Numbered from the stretch's first letter, positions 8,317 through 16,493 are shown. The stretch is DNA of 64,000 bases from JAWVFM01 sp963823245 (GCA_963823245.1 CAWGKQ010000011.1:62001-126000), one strand, 5' to 3'. Program-made: numbers and translations. Notes: generated by a model from the letters alone, not told the origin.

Positions 8317-9662
8317 GGGCACGTGCCGAAGTCGAGGGTGTCGATCGGCTTGAAGTTCTTGAACTTCGGGTGGGCGTGTCTCGACCAGCTGTCCTGCTGC
8401 TTGCAGGGGGGCGTCGAGGTGACGTACGCGGCGAGCGCGTTCACCTGGCCGCTGTCGCCGTTGACGGTCCCGGTCCCGGCGGAGTCGGGCGCCGGGCAGC
8501 TCGGATACAGCTGTGCCTCGGGGGTCGTCGACGACGGGTCGACGAAGAACGTCGAGCTCTTGTTGCCGGCGAAGCAGTTGCCCTTGCCGGAACCGTCGTT
8601 GAAGAAGTCGGCCCCGTTCGCGTCGGTGCCGTCGCGACCCATCGCGTTGTTCTGGAAAACGTTGTTCTTGTTGACCGCCTTCGCGTAGAACGGATTCGAG
8701 ATGGCCGCCGCTCCCCACTTGAAGTTGCCGAAGATGCGGTTGTCGGTGACCTTCCAGCCGTCGCCGCCGAGGATCACGACGCCGACGCCGGTCGGGTACT
8801 GGAGCGTGAGGTCTCCGATCTGCCCCAGCCCGCTCGATACGGTCTTCACGGGCGACTTCGGCAGGAAGTAGTTGAAGTTGTTCCAGAAGATGTCGTTGTC
8901 GCGGATCTTGCCTGTGGCGGTCGGCGGGAACTTCTCCGACTTCAGCGTGTTCGGACCGATCCCGAGCCCGTTGTTGTAGACCGTGTTCCGCTCGATGTCG
9001 ACGTACCTGGAGTTCGTCCCGGAGAAGCCGAGGACGTTCTCGGCCATCACGTTGTTGTCGATCGAGGTCCACTTCGGCTTCTTCTGCGGCGGCGTCTCAC
9101 CGATGTAGATCGCCGAGTCACCCTGCCCATAGCCGACCGTGTTGGTGATGCGGCCGCCGATGCAGTGCTTGGCGAAGAGGCCGTAGGCGCGGTTGAAGGC
9201 CGCGATGTCGCTCTTCATCAGGAAGCCGTTGCAGTGGTTGCCCGGATCGGCGTGGATGAAGAAGCCGTTGGCGAGGTAGTTCTTGCCCAAGATCCCGACG
9301 ATCTTGAGGTTGTCGACGTTGACGCCCTCGATCGCGTTCTGGGCGGGCTGGTCGCCCTCGCCGGGAACGTGGACCTTCGCGTGCTTGCCGTTCATGACGA
9401 CCTGCTTCGGCGACTTCGGATCGCCGACGAACTTGAGGCCGTCGTATTTGTGACCGACGACGCGGACGCCCTCCTTGTAGCTGCCGGGCTCGATCTTGAT
9501 CTTTGTGCCCTCTCCCTTGGAGACCTTGTTCACGGCGCTCTGGACGGTTCGGAACTGGCATCCGTGCTTGCAGACGGTCAGCGTCTTCGCGCTCGCCGAG
9601 GTGGCGAAAAGCGCCGACGCGCAAGCAATCGCTCCGACGAGCAGTCCAAGTCTGAGCTTCAC
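8313..9662 (-). CDS. Secreted right-handed beta-helix (NosD/pectate-lyase fold) protein
   Basis: The product has a signal peptide (cleavage near FATSASA) and then about 400 residues of parallel beta-helix repeats with many N-x-(I/V)-x-x-N ladder units, for example NNVMAENVL and NTVYNNGLGI. The fold occurs in NosD copper-handling proteins and polysaccharide lyases; no lyase active site can be identified. I chose GTG 9662 over GTG 9677 because AAGGAG lies just upstream of it. It heads the copper operon, overlapping the first cupredoxin by four bases. That context favours a NosD-like role in copper delivery over carbohydrate cleavage, but this is inference. Confidence 0.8.
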   Translation of the reverse strand: MKLRLGLLVGAIACASALFATSASAKTLTVCKHGCQFRTVQSAVNKVSKGEGTKIKIEPGSYKEGVRVVGHKYDGLKFVGDPKSPKQVVMNGKHAKVHVPGEGDQPAQNAIEGVNVDNLKIVGILGKNYLANGFFIHADPGNHCNGFLMKSDIAAFNRAYGLFAKHCIGGRITNTVGYGQGDSAIYIGETPPQKKPKWTSIDNNVMAENVLGFSGTNSRYVDIERNTVYNNGLGIGPNTLKSEKFPPTATGKIRDNDIFWNNFNYFLPKSPVKTVSSGLGQIGDLTLQYPTGVGVVILGGDGWKVTDNRIFGNFKWGAAAISNPFYAKAVNKNNVFQNNAMGRDGTDANGADFFNDGSGKGNCFAGNKSSTFFVDPSSTTPEAQLYPSCPAPDSAGTGTVNGDSGQVNALAAYVTSTPPCKQQDSWSRHAHPKFKNFKPIDTLDFGTCP

Positions 9663-9740
9663 GAGTCTCCTTCTCACTGGAAAAGCGCGGCGACTTGCCG
9701 CGTGCCTCCCCGGGCTGGGAAGGGCCGTCCTCTGTGACGG

Positions 9741-9772
9741 CTGAAAACACTTTAGGACAACGGAAGTTACGG
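9741..9772 (+). repeat. Direct repeat, copy 1, in divergent promoter region
   Basis: A 32-bp unit beginning CTGAAAACAC and containing CAAC-N4-GTT matches the second copy (9863-9894) at 25 of 32 positions in the same orientation. It lies about 80 bp upstream of the beta-helix operon start and could be a regulator site. Confidence 0.6.
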
Positions 9773-9862
9773 CGTCGGTCGCCGAACGTCCGCTGTCACG
9801 GGGTTAGGTGGCCCAACGCCGCGTAGGCCCCGACAGCCGGGGGCCGTTCACATCTCTGCCGC

Positions 9863-9894
9863 CTGAAAACACCTCAGGGCAACTAGAGTTGCGG
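9863..9894 (+). repeat. Direct repeat, copy 2, in divergent promoter region
   Basis: This second copy starts 122 bp after the first and ends 27 bp before the VOC gene. It includes the inverted repeat GCAAC-TAGA-GTTGC. It contains a possible -10 (TAGAGT) for the VOC gene, so a bound regulator would affect that promoter. Confidence 0.6.
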
Positions 9895-9921
9895 AGCTAG
9901 CCAGCAGACGAAGGAGGAGCG

Positions 9922-10719
9922 ATGCCGGAGATCACCGACTACACCGAGGGAACGCCGTCGTGGGTCGACGTGGCGTGCCCGGACATCGACGCGGGGGCGA
10001 CGTTCTACAACGCGCTCTTCGGCTGGGACGTGCAAATGGGCGAGAACGCCGAGGAGACCGGCGGCTACCGCATCGCCCATCTGGGTGACAAGTCCGTCGC
10101 GGGGATGATGCCCGTGATGCAGGAGGGCCAGCCGCCGGCCTGGTCCACCTACATCGCCGTGAATGACGCCGACGCGACCGCGCAGAAGGTCACGGACGCC
10201 GGGGGGACGGTCGTCGCCCCGCCGATGGACGTGATGGACCTCGGCCGGATGGCCGTCTTCACCGATCCGACCGGCGCCTTCTTCGGCATCTGGCAGGCCA
10301 AGAGCTTCATCGGCGCCCAGGTGAAGGGCGAGGCGGGCGCGATCGGCTGGAACGAGCTCAACACCCGCGATCCCGACCGCGCGAAGGAGTTCTACGCCGC
10401 CGTGTTCGGGTGGGACGCCCGCGAGTTCCCGAGCTCAGACGGCCCCCCGTACTGGACGGTCCACGTCGGCGGCGACGAGAATGGGGTCGGCGGCATCATG
10501 GACATGCGCGGCCGGGTGCCCGACGAGGTCCCGGCGCATTGGCTCGTGTACTTCGCCGTCGACGATGCCGACGCGACGGCGGACACGGCGAAGGAGCTCG
10601 GAGGCGGCGTCGCGTTCGGGCCCGAGGACATCCCCGACGTGGGACGTTTCGCGGTGCTGCACGACCAGGGCGGCGCGATGTTCGCGATCCTGAAGCCGAA
10701 CCCGCGCCAGGAGGGCTAG
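9922..10719 (+). CDS. Two-domain VOC (glyoxalase/bleomycin-resistance fold) protein
   Basis: The 265-residue protein has two tandem VOC domains (about residues 8-125 and 138-260), each with the FYxAxFGWD signature that follows the first strand. Such paired-domain proteins are common in actinomycetes, and some act on hydroxylated or chlorinated substrates, but none of the visible residues fixes a substrate. A strong ribosome site (GGAGGAG) precedes ATG 9922. It is transcribed divergently from the copper operon across a 260-bp region with two direct repeats, and ends three bases from convergent sufU. Confidence 0.88.
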   Translation: MPEITDYTEGTPSWVDVACPDIDAGATFYNALFGWDVQMGENAEETGGYRIAHLGDKSVAGMMPVMQEGQPPAWSTYIAVNDADATAQKVTDAGGTVVAPPMDVMDLGRMAVFTDPTGAFFGIWQAKSFIGAQVKGEAGAIGWNELNTRDPDRAKEFYAAVFGWDAREFPSSDGPPYWTVHVGGDENGVGGIMDMRGRVPDEVPAHWLVYFAVDDADATADTAKELGGGVAFGPEDIPDVGRFAVLHDQGGAMFAILKPNPRQEG

Positions 10720-10722
10720 GGC

Positions 10723-11148
10723 CTAGAGAACAACCGCTTCGGCCGGATCGCCCGGCTCGCCCTCGTCCTCCCAATCGGCGGGCGAGCCCAGGCTGGCGGA
10801 CTTCGCGACCTTGAGGCCGAGCAGCGCGCACTTCATGCGTGTCGCCGAGATGTCGATGCCGAGCAGCTCGAGCACGAACTCCTTCGGGAGCCGCAGGACC
10901 TCCTCGCGGGTCCTGCCGGCGAGCTCGTCGGTGAGCATCGACGTGGCGGCCGTCGAGATCGCGCAGCCGGACCCCTCGAAGCGGGCCTCGGTGACCCGAC
11001 CCTCGTCGTCGAGCACCAGAAAGACGTGCTGTTCGTCGCCGCAGAACGGGTTCGTGTCGGCGTATTCGAGGTCGTAGCGGTCCGGCCGCCCGAAGTTGTG
11101 GGGCCGCTTGTAGTGCTCGAGAATCTGCTCGCGGTAGAGCTCGTCCAT
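10723..11148 (-). CDS. sufU: SufU-type Fe-S assembly sulfurtransferase
   Basis: SufU takes sulfur from the SufS persulfide and passes it to the SufBCD scaffold. The 141-residue protein has the zinc/sulfur-acceptor residues Cys36 and Asp38 (NPFCGD), Cys62 (GSGCAIS) and Cys107 (MKCALL), all at the usual places. Unlike many actinobacterial clusters it is not next to sufS: three other genes separate it from the sufS stop at 13559. No copy of the rrf2/Rieske operator with correct spacing was seen upstream. Confidence 0.92.
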   Translation of the reverse strand: MDELYREQILEHYKRPHNFGRPDRYDLEYADTNPFCGDEQHVFLVLDDEGRVTEARFEGSGCAISTAATSMLTDELAGRTREEVLRLPKEFVLELLGIDISATRMKCALLGLKVAKSASLGSPADWEDEGEPGDPAEAVVL

Positions 11149-11204
11149 CCGAGTACACGGTAGCCCTTAGGATCCTTGTGTCCGCAACCGGAACGGAGTC
11201 CAGC

Positions 11205-11579
11205 ATGAGCCGAAACGCCCGTCTTCTCGCAGCTACCGCGTCGGCCCTCGCCGTCGCGGCGGTGGCCGTCGCGCCCGCATCGGGCCGCGCGACCTACTCC
11301 ACGCACCTGACGCTCTCGCAGCGGGCGCCGGCCTTCCACGGCAAGGTCTTCTCGCCGGGTGGCGCGCTCTGCAAGAACCACCGCACCATCAAGATGTTCC
11401 GAACGCGGCCGGGGAGGGACAGGCTCCTCGGAAGCGCCACGAGCCATCACGGCAGGTGGTTCGTCAACCATCCGAACTTCCCGTCGGGCGAGTACTACGC
11501 AAAGGCCACGAGGGGCGGCAGCGCCGCCCTCGGCATCACGTGCCGGGCGACGAAGTCCAGGATCGTCGTCGTCGACTAG
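11205..11579 (+). CDS. Small secreted protein of unknown function
   Basis: The 124-residue product from ATG 11205 has a signal peptide (MSRNARLLAATASALAVAAV, cleaving near PASGRA) and a mature domain of about 95 residues predicted to be beta-rich, with two Cys (in LCKNH and ITCRA) that could form a disulfide. A GTG nine codons upstream is possible, but ATG 11205 has a purine-rich ribosome site. I do not recognise the family. It is divergent from sufU. Confidence 0.7.
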   Translation: MSRNARLLAATASALAVAAVAVAPASGRATYSTHLTLSQRAPAFHGKVFSPGGALCKNHRTIKMFRTRPGRDRLLGSATSHHGRWFVNHPNFPSGEYYAKATRGGSAALGITCRATKSRIVVVD

Positions 11580-11675
11580 GCGAAGGATCGGGCTCAGGTC
11601 GCCGTCTACGATCCGCGGGTCGTCGATGTCAGGGTAGATAGGCCGGCCGCCGAGCCGACGCGGCGGGGATTTCGG

Positions 11676-13562
11676 GTGGCGGGCGCGATCGCGACGTCGA
11701 CCCTGGTGCTGGGCGCGCTCGTCGCGTTCGTCACCTGGCAGCCGATCGAGTACGGGCCGTACTTCGGGGTCGACCCGTCGTGGCACGTCGCGCTCAACAT
11801 GGCGGCGCACCTTCGCCTCCATTGGGGGACGGAGATCATCTACAACTACGGGCCCCTCGGGTTCCTCGGCGCCCCGCTGACCATGTACGGAGGGCTCGCC
11901 ACCCTCGGCGCCATCTACGTCGTCGCAGTCCGGGTCGCGCTCGCCGCGGCCGTGGTCTGGATCGGTCGAAGTCGGGGCTTTCACCTCGTGGTCACGATCG
12001 TGCTCGCTCTCGCCGTTTCAGCGTTCGCCACGGTCGGAGTCCAGCCCGCCGTGCCCCTCGTCTTCCTCTGCTGCGCGGCAGCTCTCGGCGAGGACCCTCC
12101 GCGCGGCTCCCGATCGCTGGTCGTCTACGGCGGCGGCTTCGTCGCCGCCCTCGAGACGCTCGTGAAGTTGAACGATGGGCTGGCGATCCTCGTGATGGTC
12201 CTCGCGACCGTCATCGCCCTGTCGGTCGATCGGCGGGCGATCCTGGCGCGCTTCGGAGGCACGTTCGTCGTGTCGTTCGCGGCCCTTTGGTTCGCCGCGG
12301 GCCAGGGCGTCGGAAACCTCCCGGATTTCATCGCCACGAGCGCTGCGATCATCGGCGGCTACTCGGCCGCGATGCAGCTGCCCGCGGATGCTCCCGTGAT
12401 CGCCGTTGCGGCGGTCGCAGTGGCAGCGGTCCTCGGGGCAGCCTGGCTGGTGGCGCGGCGCCTGCCGACCGCCCGGCGCATCGGATTCCTCGCCGTCGTG
12501 CTCATCTTCGCCTTCGTCTCCTGGAAGGAGGGGGTCGTCCGCGACCGCGACACGCACCTCGCGATCCTCTTCGGGTGGCTGCTCGTGCCATGGATCGTCT
12601 TCGCCGGCCGGCGGGTCGGGCGGGCGGAGGCCGCCATCGGCTTCGCCGTGACGGTCGTCCTGCTGTTCGCCGCGACCGGGTCGCCGATCTCCCGGTACGC
12701 ACACCCGATCGAGAGCCCGCGGGACGCAGTGAACGAGGTTCGAGCCCTCGTCGTGCCATCGACCCGGGACGCCGTCAACGGCAAGCTGCGCTTCTACCTC
12801 GCCGCCGCCTACGGCCTCGATCGGCGCACGCTGTCGCTGATCGGCGACCGGCCGGTGGACATCTACCCCTGGGAGACCGGGATCGCGTGGGCCTACGGCC
12901 TGAACTGGGACCCCCTGCCCGTGTTCCGTAGCCCCGCCGTGTACACGCCCTCCCTCGACCAGAAGAACGCCGACGCCCTCGCCTCGCCGAACGGCCCGCG
13001 CCTCGTGCTCCGCCACTCGGCGAACCCGACGGAGCCGTCGAGTGCGCAGCTCGCCTCGATCGACGGGCGCTACGGCCCCTACGACGAGCCCGCCGCGACC
13101 CTGGCGACGCTCTGCAACTTCCGTGCCCTGCGGACGACCGACCGCTATCAGTTGCTCGGCAGGACTCCAGACCGCTGCGGCACGCCGCGGCGGATCTCGT
13201 CCGTGGACGCGGACTACGGCGAGCCGATCGAGGTTCCCCACGCCCCGCGGCCGGACGAGGTCGTCTTCGCGAAGGTGAATGGTCTGACGCCGTCGGGAAC
13301 CGAGCGCCTGCAGTCGCTGCTGTTTCGCCCGGCGATCCGGCGGGTCCGTTTCGATCGCGGCCCGAGCTATCGCTTCGTGCCGGCGACGGCTGGCGACGGC
13401 CTCGTCCTCACGGTTCCACGCCGGATCGATTTTCCGTCTCCCTGGAAGGTTGCGCCCGACTCGAGGATGATCACCTTCGAGCGGAGCTCGGCCATCGCGC
13501 TTCCGACGCCCACGCTGCAGGTCGAGTTCTACGCGATGCGCGTGCGGCCGCCGGCTCGCTAG
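11676..13562 (+). CDS. Large polytopic membrane protein, GT-C-like N-terminal motif
   Basis: The 628-residue protein has about ten membrane segments in its first 340 residues and then a soluble region of about 290 residues. The segment GVDPSWHVALNMAAHLRLHWGTEIIYNYGPLGFLG resembles the first extracytoplasmic loop of membrane glycosyltransferase-like proteins, where acidic residues follow the first helix; a GT-C role is possible but unproven. GTG 11676 is the first start after the stop of the upstream gene. Its TAG shares a CTAG with the TAG of convergent sufS. Confidence 0.72.
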   Translation: MAGAIATSTLVLGALVAFVTWQPIEYGPYFGVDPSWHVALNMAAHLRLHWGTEIIYNYGPLGFLGAPLTMYGGLATLGAIYVVAVRVALAAAVVWIGRSRGFHLVVTIVLALAVSAFATVGVQPAVPLVFLCCAAALGEDPPRGSRSLVVYGGGFVAALETLVKLNDGLAILVMVLATVIALSVDRRAILARFGGTFVVSFAALWFAAGQGVGNLPDFIATSAAIIGGYSAAMQLPADAPVIAVAAVAVAAVLGAAWLVARRLPTARRIGFLAVVLIFAFVSWKEGVVRDRDTHLAILFGWLLVPWIVFAGRRVGRAEAAIGFAVTVVLLFAATGSPISRYAHPIESPRDAVNEVRALVVPSTRDAVNGKLRFYLAAAYGLDRRTLSLIGDRPVDIYPWETGIAWAYGLNWDPLPVFRSPAVYTPSLDQKNADALASPNGPRLVLRHSANPTEPSSAQLASIDGRYGPYDEPAATLATLCNFRALRTTDRYQLLGRTPDRCGTPRRISSVDADYGEPIEVPHAPRPDEVVFAKVNGLTPSGTERLQSLLFRPAIRRVRFDRGPSYRFVPATAGDGLVLTVPRRIDFPSPWKVAPDSRMITFERSSAIALPTPTLQVEFYAMRVRPPAR

Positions 13563-14827
13563 CCGAGGCCGAAGACGCGCCGCGCGTCGAGGAGCCCCTC
13601 GACCATGCGGTCGATCTCCTCGCGCGTCGTGTAGACGCCGAAGCTCGCGCGTGCCGTCGCCGGCACTCCGAGGCGCTCCATCAACGGCTGGGCGCAGTGG
13701 TGGCCCGCCCGGACGGCGACGCCGTGGCGGTCGAGGATCTCCGAGACGTCGTGCGCGTGCACGCCCGCGAGCTCGAACGAGACCGGTCCCAGCCGGTCGG
13801 GGCCGCGTGGCGGGCCGAACACGCGAAGGCCGGGCACCTCGGCGAGCCGCTCGAGGGCGTGGTCGGCGATCTCGCGCTCGTGCGCGGTCACGGCGTCCAT
13901 CCCGAGCGCGTCGAGCCAGCGCAGGGCGGCGGCCAGGCCGACCGCCTGCGCGATCGCCGGCGTTCCCGCCTCGAACCGGGCGGGGGGGTCGGCGTAGGTG
14001 GTGCCCGCGGTCGTGACCTTGCGGATCATCGAGCCACCGCCCATGAACGGCGGCATCTCGCGCAGCAGGTCGAGCCTTGCCCAGAGCGCCCCGATGCCGG
14101 TGGGGGCGTACGCCTTGTGGCCCGTCAGCGCGTAGAAGTCCACGCCCAGCTCGGCGACGTCAACGGCGAGCTTCGGCGCCGCCTGGGCGCCGTCGACGAG
14201 CACGAGCGCGCCCGCCTCGTGCGCCATCGCGGCGACCTCCGCGATCGGGTTGCGGGTGCCGAGGACGTTCGACACGTGGGCCAGCGCCACGAGCTTCGGG
14301 CTGGTCTCCAGGGCTTGCGCGAGGCCCTCGAGGTCGAGCTCTCCGGCTTCGTCGACGTCGACCCAGTCGATCGTCGCTCCTATCGCCTCGGTCAGCTGCT
14401 GCCAGGGGACGATGTTCGAGTGGTGCTCCATGACCGTGAGCACGACCCGGTCGCCCGGCCCGACGTTCGCCGCGCCCCACGTCCGTGCGACCAGGTTGAT
14501 CGCCTCGGTCGCGTTGCGGACGAACACCACCTCGCGACGGTCGGCCGCGCCGAGATGGTCGGCGACCGTCGCGCGGGCTCCCTCGTAGGCGGCCGTCGCC
14601 TCCGCCGAGAGCGTGTGGGACCCACGGTGGACGTTCGCGTGATGGCGGCGCTCGTAACGGTCGACCGCCTGGATCGAGGCGAGCACGCGCTGGGCGCTCG
14701 CGCCTGAGTCGAGGTAGGCGACGGGCCTGCCGTGGACCTCTCGGGCGAGCGCGGGGAACGCCGCGCGCACCCTCTCGATCGGGTAGGCCGCGCCCGTACG
14801 CTCAGCCTGAGTGGTGGCTGGCTCCAT
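13559..14827 (-). CDS. sufS: Cysteine desulfurase SufS
   Basis: SufS is a PLP enzyme that removes sulfur from L-cysteine as a persulfide for Fe-S assembly. The 422-residue protein carries the PLP lysine in TGHKAYAPTGIG and the sulfur-accepting cysteine in RAGHHCAQP, in the class II desulfurase context. It starts 16 bases after the sufC stop and is the last gene of the rrf2-sufC-sufS unit. The partner SufU is encoded 2.4 kb away. Confidence 0.96.
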   Translation of the reverse strand: MEPATTQAERTGAAYPIERVRAAFPALAREVHGRPVAYLDSGASAQRVLASIQAVDRYERRHHANVHRGSHTLSAEATAAYEGARATVADHLGAADRREVVFVRNATEAINLVARTWGAANVGPGDRVVLTVMEHHSNIVPWQQLTEAIGATIDWVDVDEAGELDLEGLAQALETSPKLVALAHVSNVLGTRNPIAEVAAMAHEAGALVLVDGAQAAPKLAVDVAELGVDFYALTGHKAYAPTGIGALWARLDLLREMPPFMGGGSMIRKVTTAGTTYADPPARFEAGTPAIAQAVGLAAALRWLDALGMDAVTAHEREIADHALERLAEVPGLRVFGPPRGPDRLGPVSFELAGVHAHDVSEILDRHGVAVRAGHHCAQPLMERLGVPATARASFGVYTTREEIDRMVEGLLDARRVFGLG

Positions 14828-14843
14828 GACGCGCGGCGGCGCG

Positions 14844-15608
14844 CTACGCGGCCGCCTCGACCTCCTCGCGGATCCAACCGTAGCCGCGCTCCTCGAGGGT
14901 GGTGACGAGCTCCGGCCCGCCCTCCTTGACGATGCGGCCCGAGAACATGACGTGTACGAAGTCGGGCTTCACGTAGTGGAGGATGCGCTGGTAGTGGGTG
15001 ATGATCAGGACCCCGAGGTCCGGCCCGGCGAGCCGGTTGACGCCCTCGGCGACGGTCCGCAGCGCGTCGATGTCGAGTCCCGAGTCGGTCTCGTCGAGGA
15101 CCGCGAACCTCGGCTGCAGCATCATCAACTGGAGGATCTCCATCCGCTTCTTCTCGCCGCCCGAGAACCCGTCGTTCAGGTAGCGGCTCGAGAACTCCTT
15201 CGGGATGTCGGCGAGCTCCATCGCCGCCTCGGTCGTCTTGCGGAAGTCGCGTAGCTTCACCTCCGGCTCGCCGCGGGCCTCGCGCTGCGCGTTGAGCGCC
15301 ATGCGGAGGTACTTCGCGACGGTGACCCCGGGGATCGCCACCGGATACTGGAAGGCCATGAAGAGCCCGGCGAGCGCCCGCTCTTCGGGCGATGCTTCGG
15401 TGATGTCCTCGCCGTCGAAGAAGATCTGGCCGGAGGTCACCTCGAATGCAGGGTGGCCCATGATGGCGTTCGCGAGCGTTGACTTGCCGGAGCCGTTCGG
15501 CCCCATCAGGGCGTGGACCTTGCCGCTCTCGACGGTCAGGTCGAGGCCGCGGAGGATCTCCTTGCTCTCGGCGCCCACGTGGAGGTCTCGAATCTCAAGT
15601 TCAGGCAT
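14844..15608 (-). CDS. sufC: SufC ATPase of the SufBCD complex
   Basis: This 254-residue ABC ATPase drives cluster assembly on SufB-SufD and does not act as a transporter. Walker A is GPNGSGKST, the signature is FSGGEKKRMEI and Walker B is FAVLDETDSGLD, the last two being typical of SufC. It is separated from sufB and sufD by about 9.6 kb but lies directly between rrf2 and sufS, so its expression should follow the rrf2 promoter. Confidence 0.96.
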   Translation of the reverse strand: MPELEIRDLHVGAESKEILRGLDLTVESGKVHALMGPNGSGKSTLANAIMGHPAFEVTSGQIFFDGEDITEASPEERALAGLFMAFQYPVAIPGVTVAKYLRMALNAQREARGEPEVKLRDFRKTTEAAMELADIPKEFSSRYLNDGFSGGEKKRMEILQLMMLQPRFAVLDETDSGLDIDALRTVAEGVNRLAGPDLGVLIITHYQRILHYVKPDFVHVMFSGRIVKEGGPELVTTLEERGYGWIREEVEAAA

Positions 15609-15647
15609 CGCTTCTCCGTTTCAGTTCGTTCGCGGGGGCCGGCCACG

Positions 15648-16130
15648 CTAGCCGGCGACGGCCACCTCGCCGGCCGGTCCGCGCTCACCCGCGAACTCGA
15701 CGAGGTCGGCGAGCGTGGTGTTGGCGAGCGCCCTCGTGACGCCGCCGTGGACGCGGGTCCAGAGCAGCTTGGTTGCGCAGGCGCCGTCGTCGAGCTCGTG
15801 CGAGCACAGGACCCTGCCCTCCCGCTCGGAGTTGAAGCACTCCATCGGCGCGATCGGGCCCTCGAGGGCCTCGACCACCTCGAGCATCGCGATCTCGCCG
15901 GCGGGCCTGGCGAGCCGATAGCCGCCGTGGGCGCCGCGGACCGAGCCCACGAGCCCCGCCCCGCGAAGCTTCGCGACGAGGTGCTCGAGGTAAGCGAGCG
16001 GCAGCATCTCGGCGCTCGCGACCTCGGCGAGCGACACTGGCGCGGCCTGCTCGGTCCCGTCGCCGGCGGCGCGGCGCCCGAGCTCGACCATGAGCCGCAC
16101 GCCGTATTCGGCCTTCGTCGAGAAGAGCAT
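15648..16130 (-). CDS. Rrf2-family Fe-S regulator (SufR/IscR type)
   Basis: The 160-residue protein has the N-terminal Rrf2 winged helix (MLFSTKAEYGVRLMVEL, with recognition region VRGAHGGYRLARP) and three cysteines in its C-terminal half (ECFN, VLCSH, GACATK) spaced as [2Fe-2S] or [4Fe-4S] ligands in IscR-type proteins. It heads the operon with sufC and sufS, so it probably represses SUF genes when clusters are plentiful. Its own promoter carries the inverted repeat also found before the Rieske-sufBD operon. Regulation of both units is inference from those sites. Confidence 0.9.
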   Translation of the reverse strand: MLFSTKAEYGVRLMVELGRRAAGDGTEQAAPVSLAEVASAEMLPLAYLEHLVAKLRGAGLVGSVRGAHGGYRLARPAGEIAMLEVVEALEGPIAPMECFNSEREGRVLCSHELDDGACATKLLWTRVHGGVTRALANTTLADLVEFAGERGPAGEVAVAG

Positions 16131-16135
16131 CGCGG

Positions 16136-16163
16136 TTAAATCCTAGCCTAGAGGTCGGTATTA
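16136..16163 (-). promoter_or_regulatory. Predicted autoregulatory Rrf2 operator upstream of rrf2
   Basis: On the + strand the site reads TTAAATCCTA, nine bases, then TCGGTATTA. Half-sites and spacer match the site at 5559-5586. It lies 5 bp from the rrf2 start codon, and its distal half contains TAATAC, a possible -10 on the coding strand. Confidence 0.6.
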
Positions 16164-16459
16164 GCCAGACGGAAGGGTGCCCGCGTTCCACAGCGCGTGC
16201 ACGGTGTCCGCGGGGATCTCGATCTCCTCGCCGGCGCGCAGGTCCCGCTCGGCCCCTGGATCCGCGCGCGCATCGTGTCGCTGCGGATCTCGAAGCGCCC
16301 GTCCTACGCGGGGTGGGAGTGCGCGGGAGGCTTGACCGAGCCCGCCTCGTACGTCGCCTCCATCTCGAGCAGCGCGCCATCGGTGCTCGCCGCGGTCTAG
16401 AGGAATCGCAGCGTCATGCGCGCCGCGGGGTTCGAGATGACGTCGCCCACCTCGGCCAT
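16161..16459 (-). pseudogene. Decayed small cupin-domain gene
   Basis: Reading from ATG 16459, the frame encodes recognisable cupin sequence broken by two amber codons: MAEVGDVISNPAARMTLRFL, stop, then LLEMEATYEAGSVKPPAHSH, and a second stop after HPA. The sequence continues with FEIRSDTMRARI and then, after a frame change, AERDLRAGEEIEIPADTVHA and a TAA at 16161. The metal-binding His pair (HSH) and the Gly/Pro turns of the cupin barrel are clear. Two stops plus a net -1 shift differ from the +1 pattern elsewhere in the window, so this looks like true decay. Confidence 0.75.
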
Positions 16460-16493
16460 CCCGAGAGGCTAGCCGCGCCCCTCGAGGGACCGT

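Noticed and set aside
8317..9072. Long open frame extending the small cupredoxin upstream to 9072
   Set aside because: It is the antisense-like shadow of the beta-helix gene; the signal peptide begins at 8316.
8370..9737. 455-codon plus-strand frame opposite the beta-helix gene
   Set aside because: Composition is typical of antisense in high-GC DNA and the minus-strand protein has signal peptide and repeats.
11149..11180. Third Rrf2-type operator upstream of sufU (ATCCTA ... TCGGAT)
   Set aside because: The spacer is 15 bases instead of 9 and the site overlaps the start codon region; the match is weak.
16400..16459. Amber codons in the cupin gene as readthrough or pyrrolysine sites
   Set aside because: A frameshift also breaks the gene, and no pyl genes or readthrough signals are visible.
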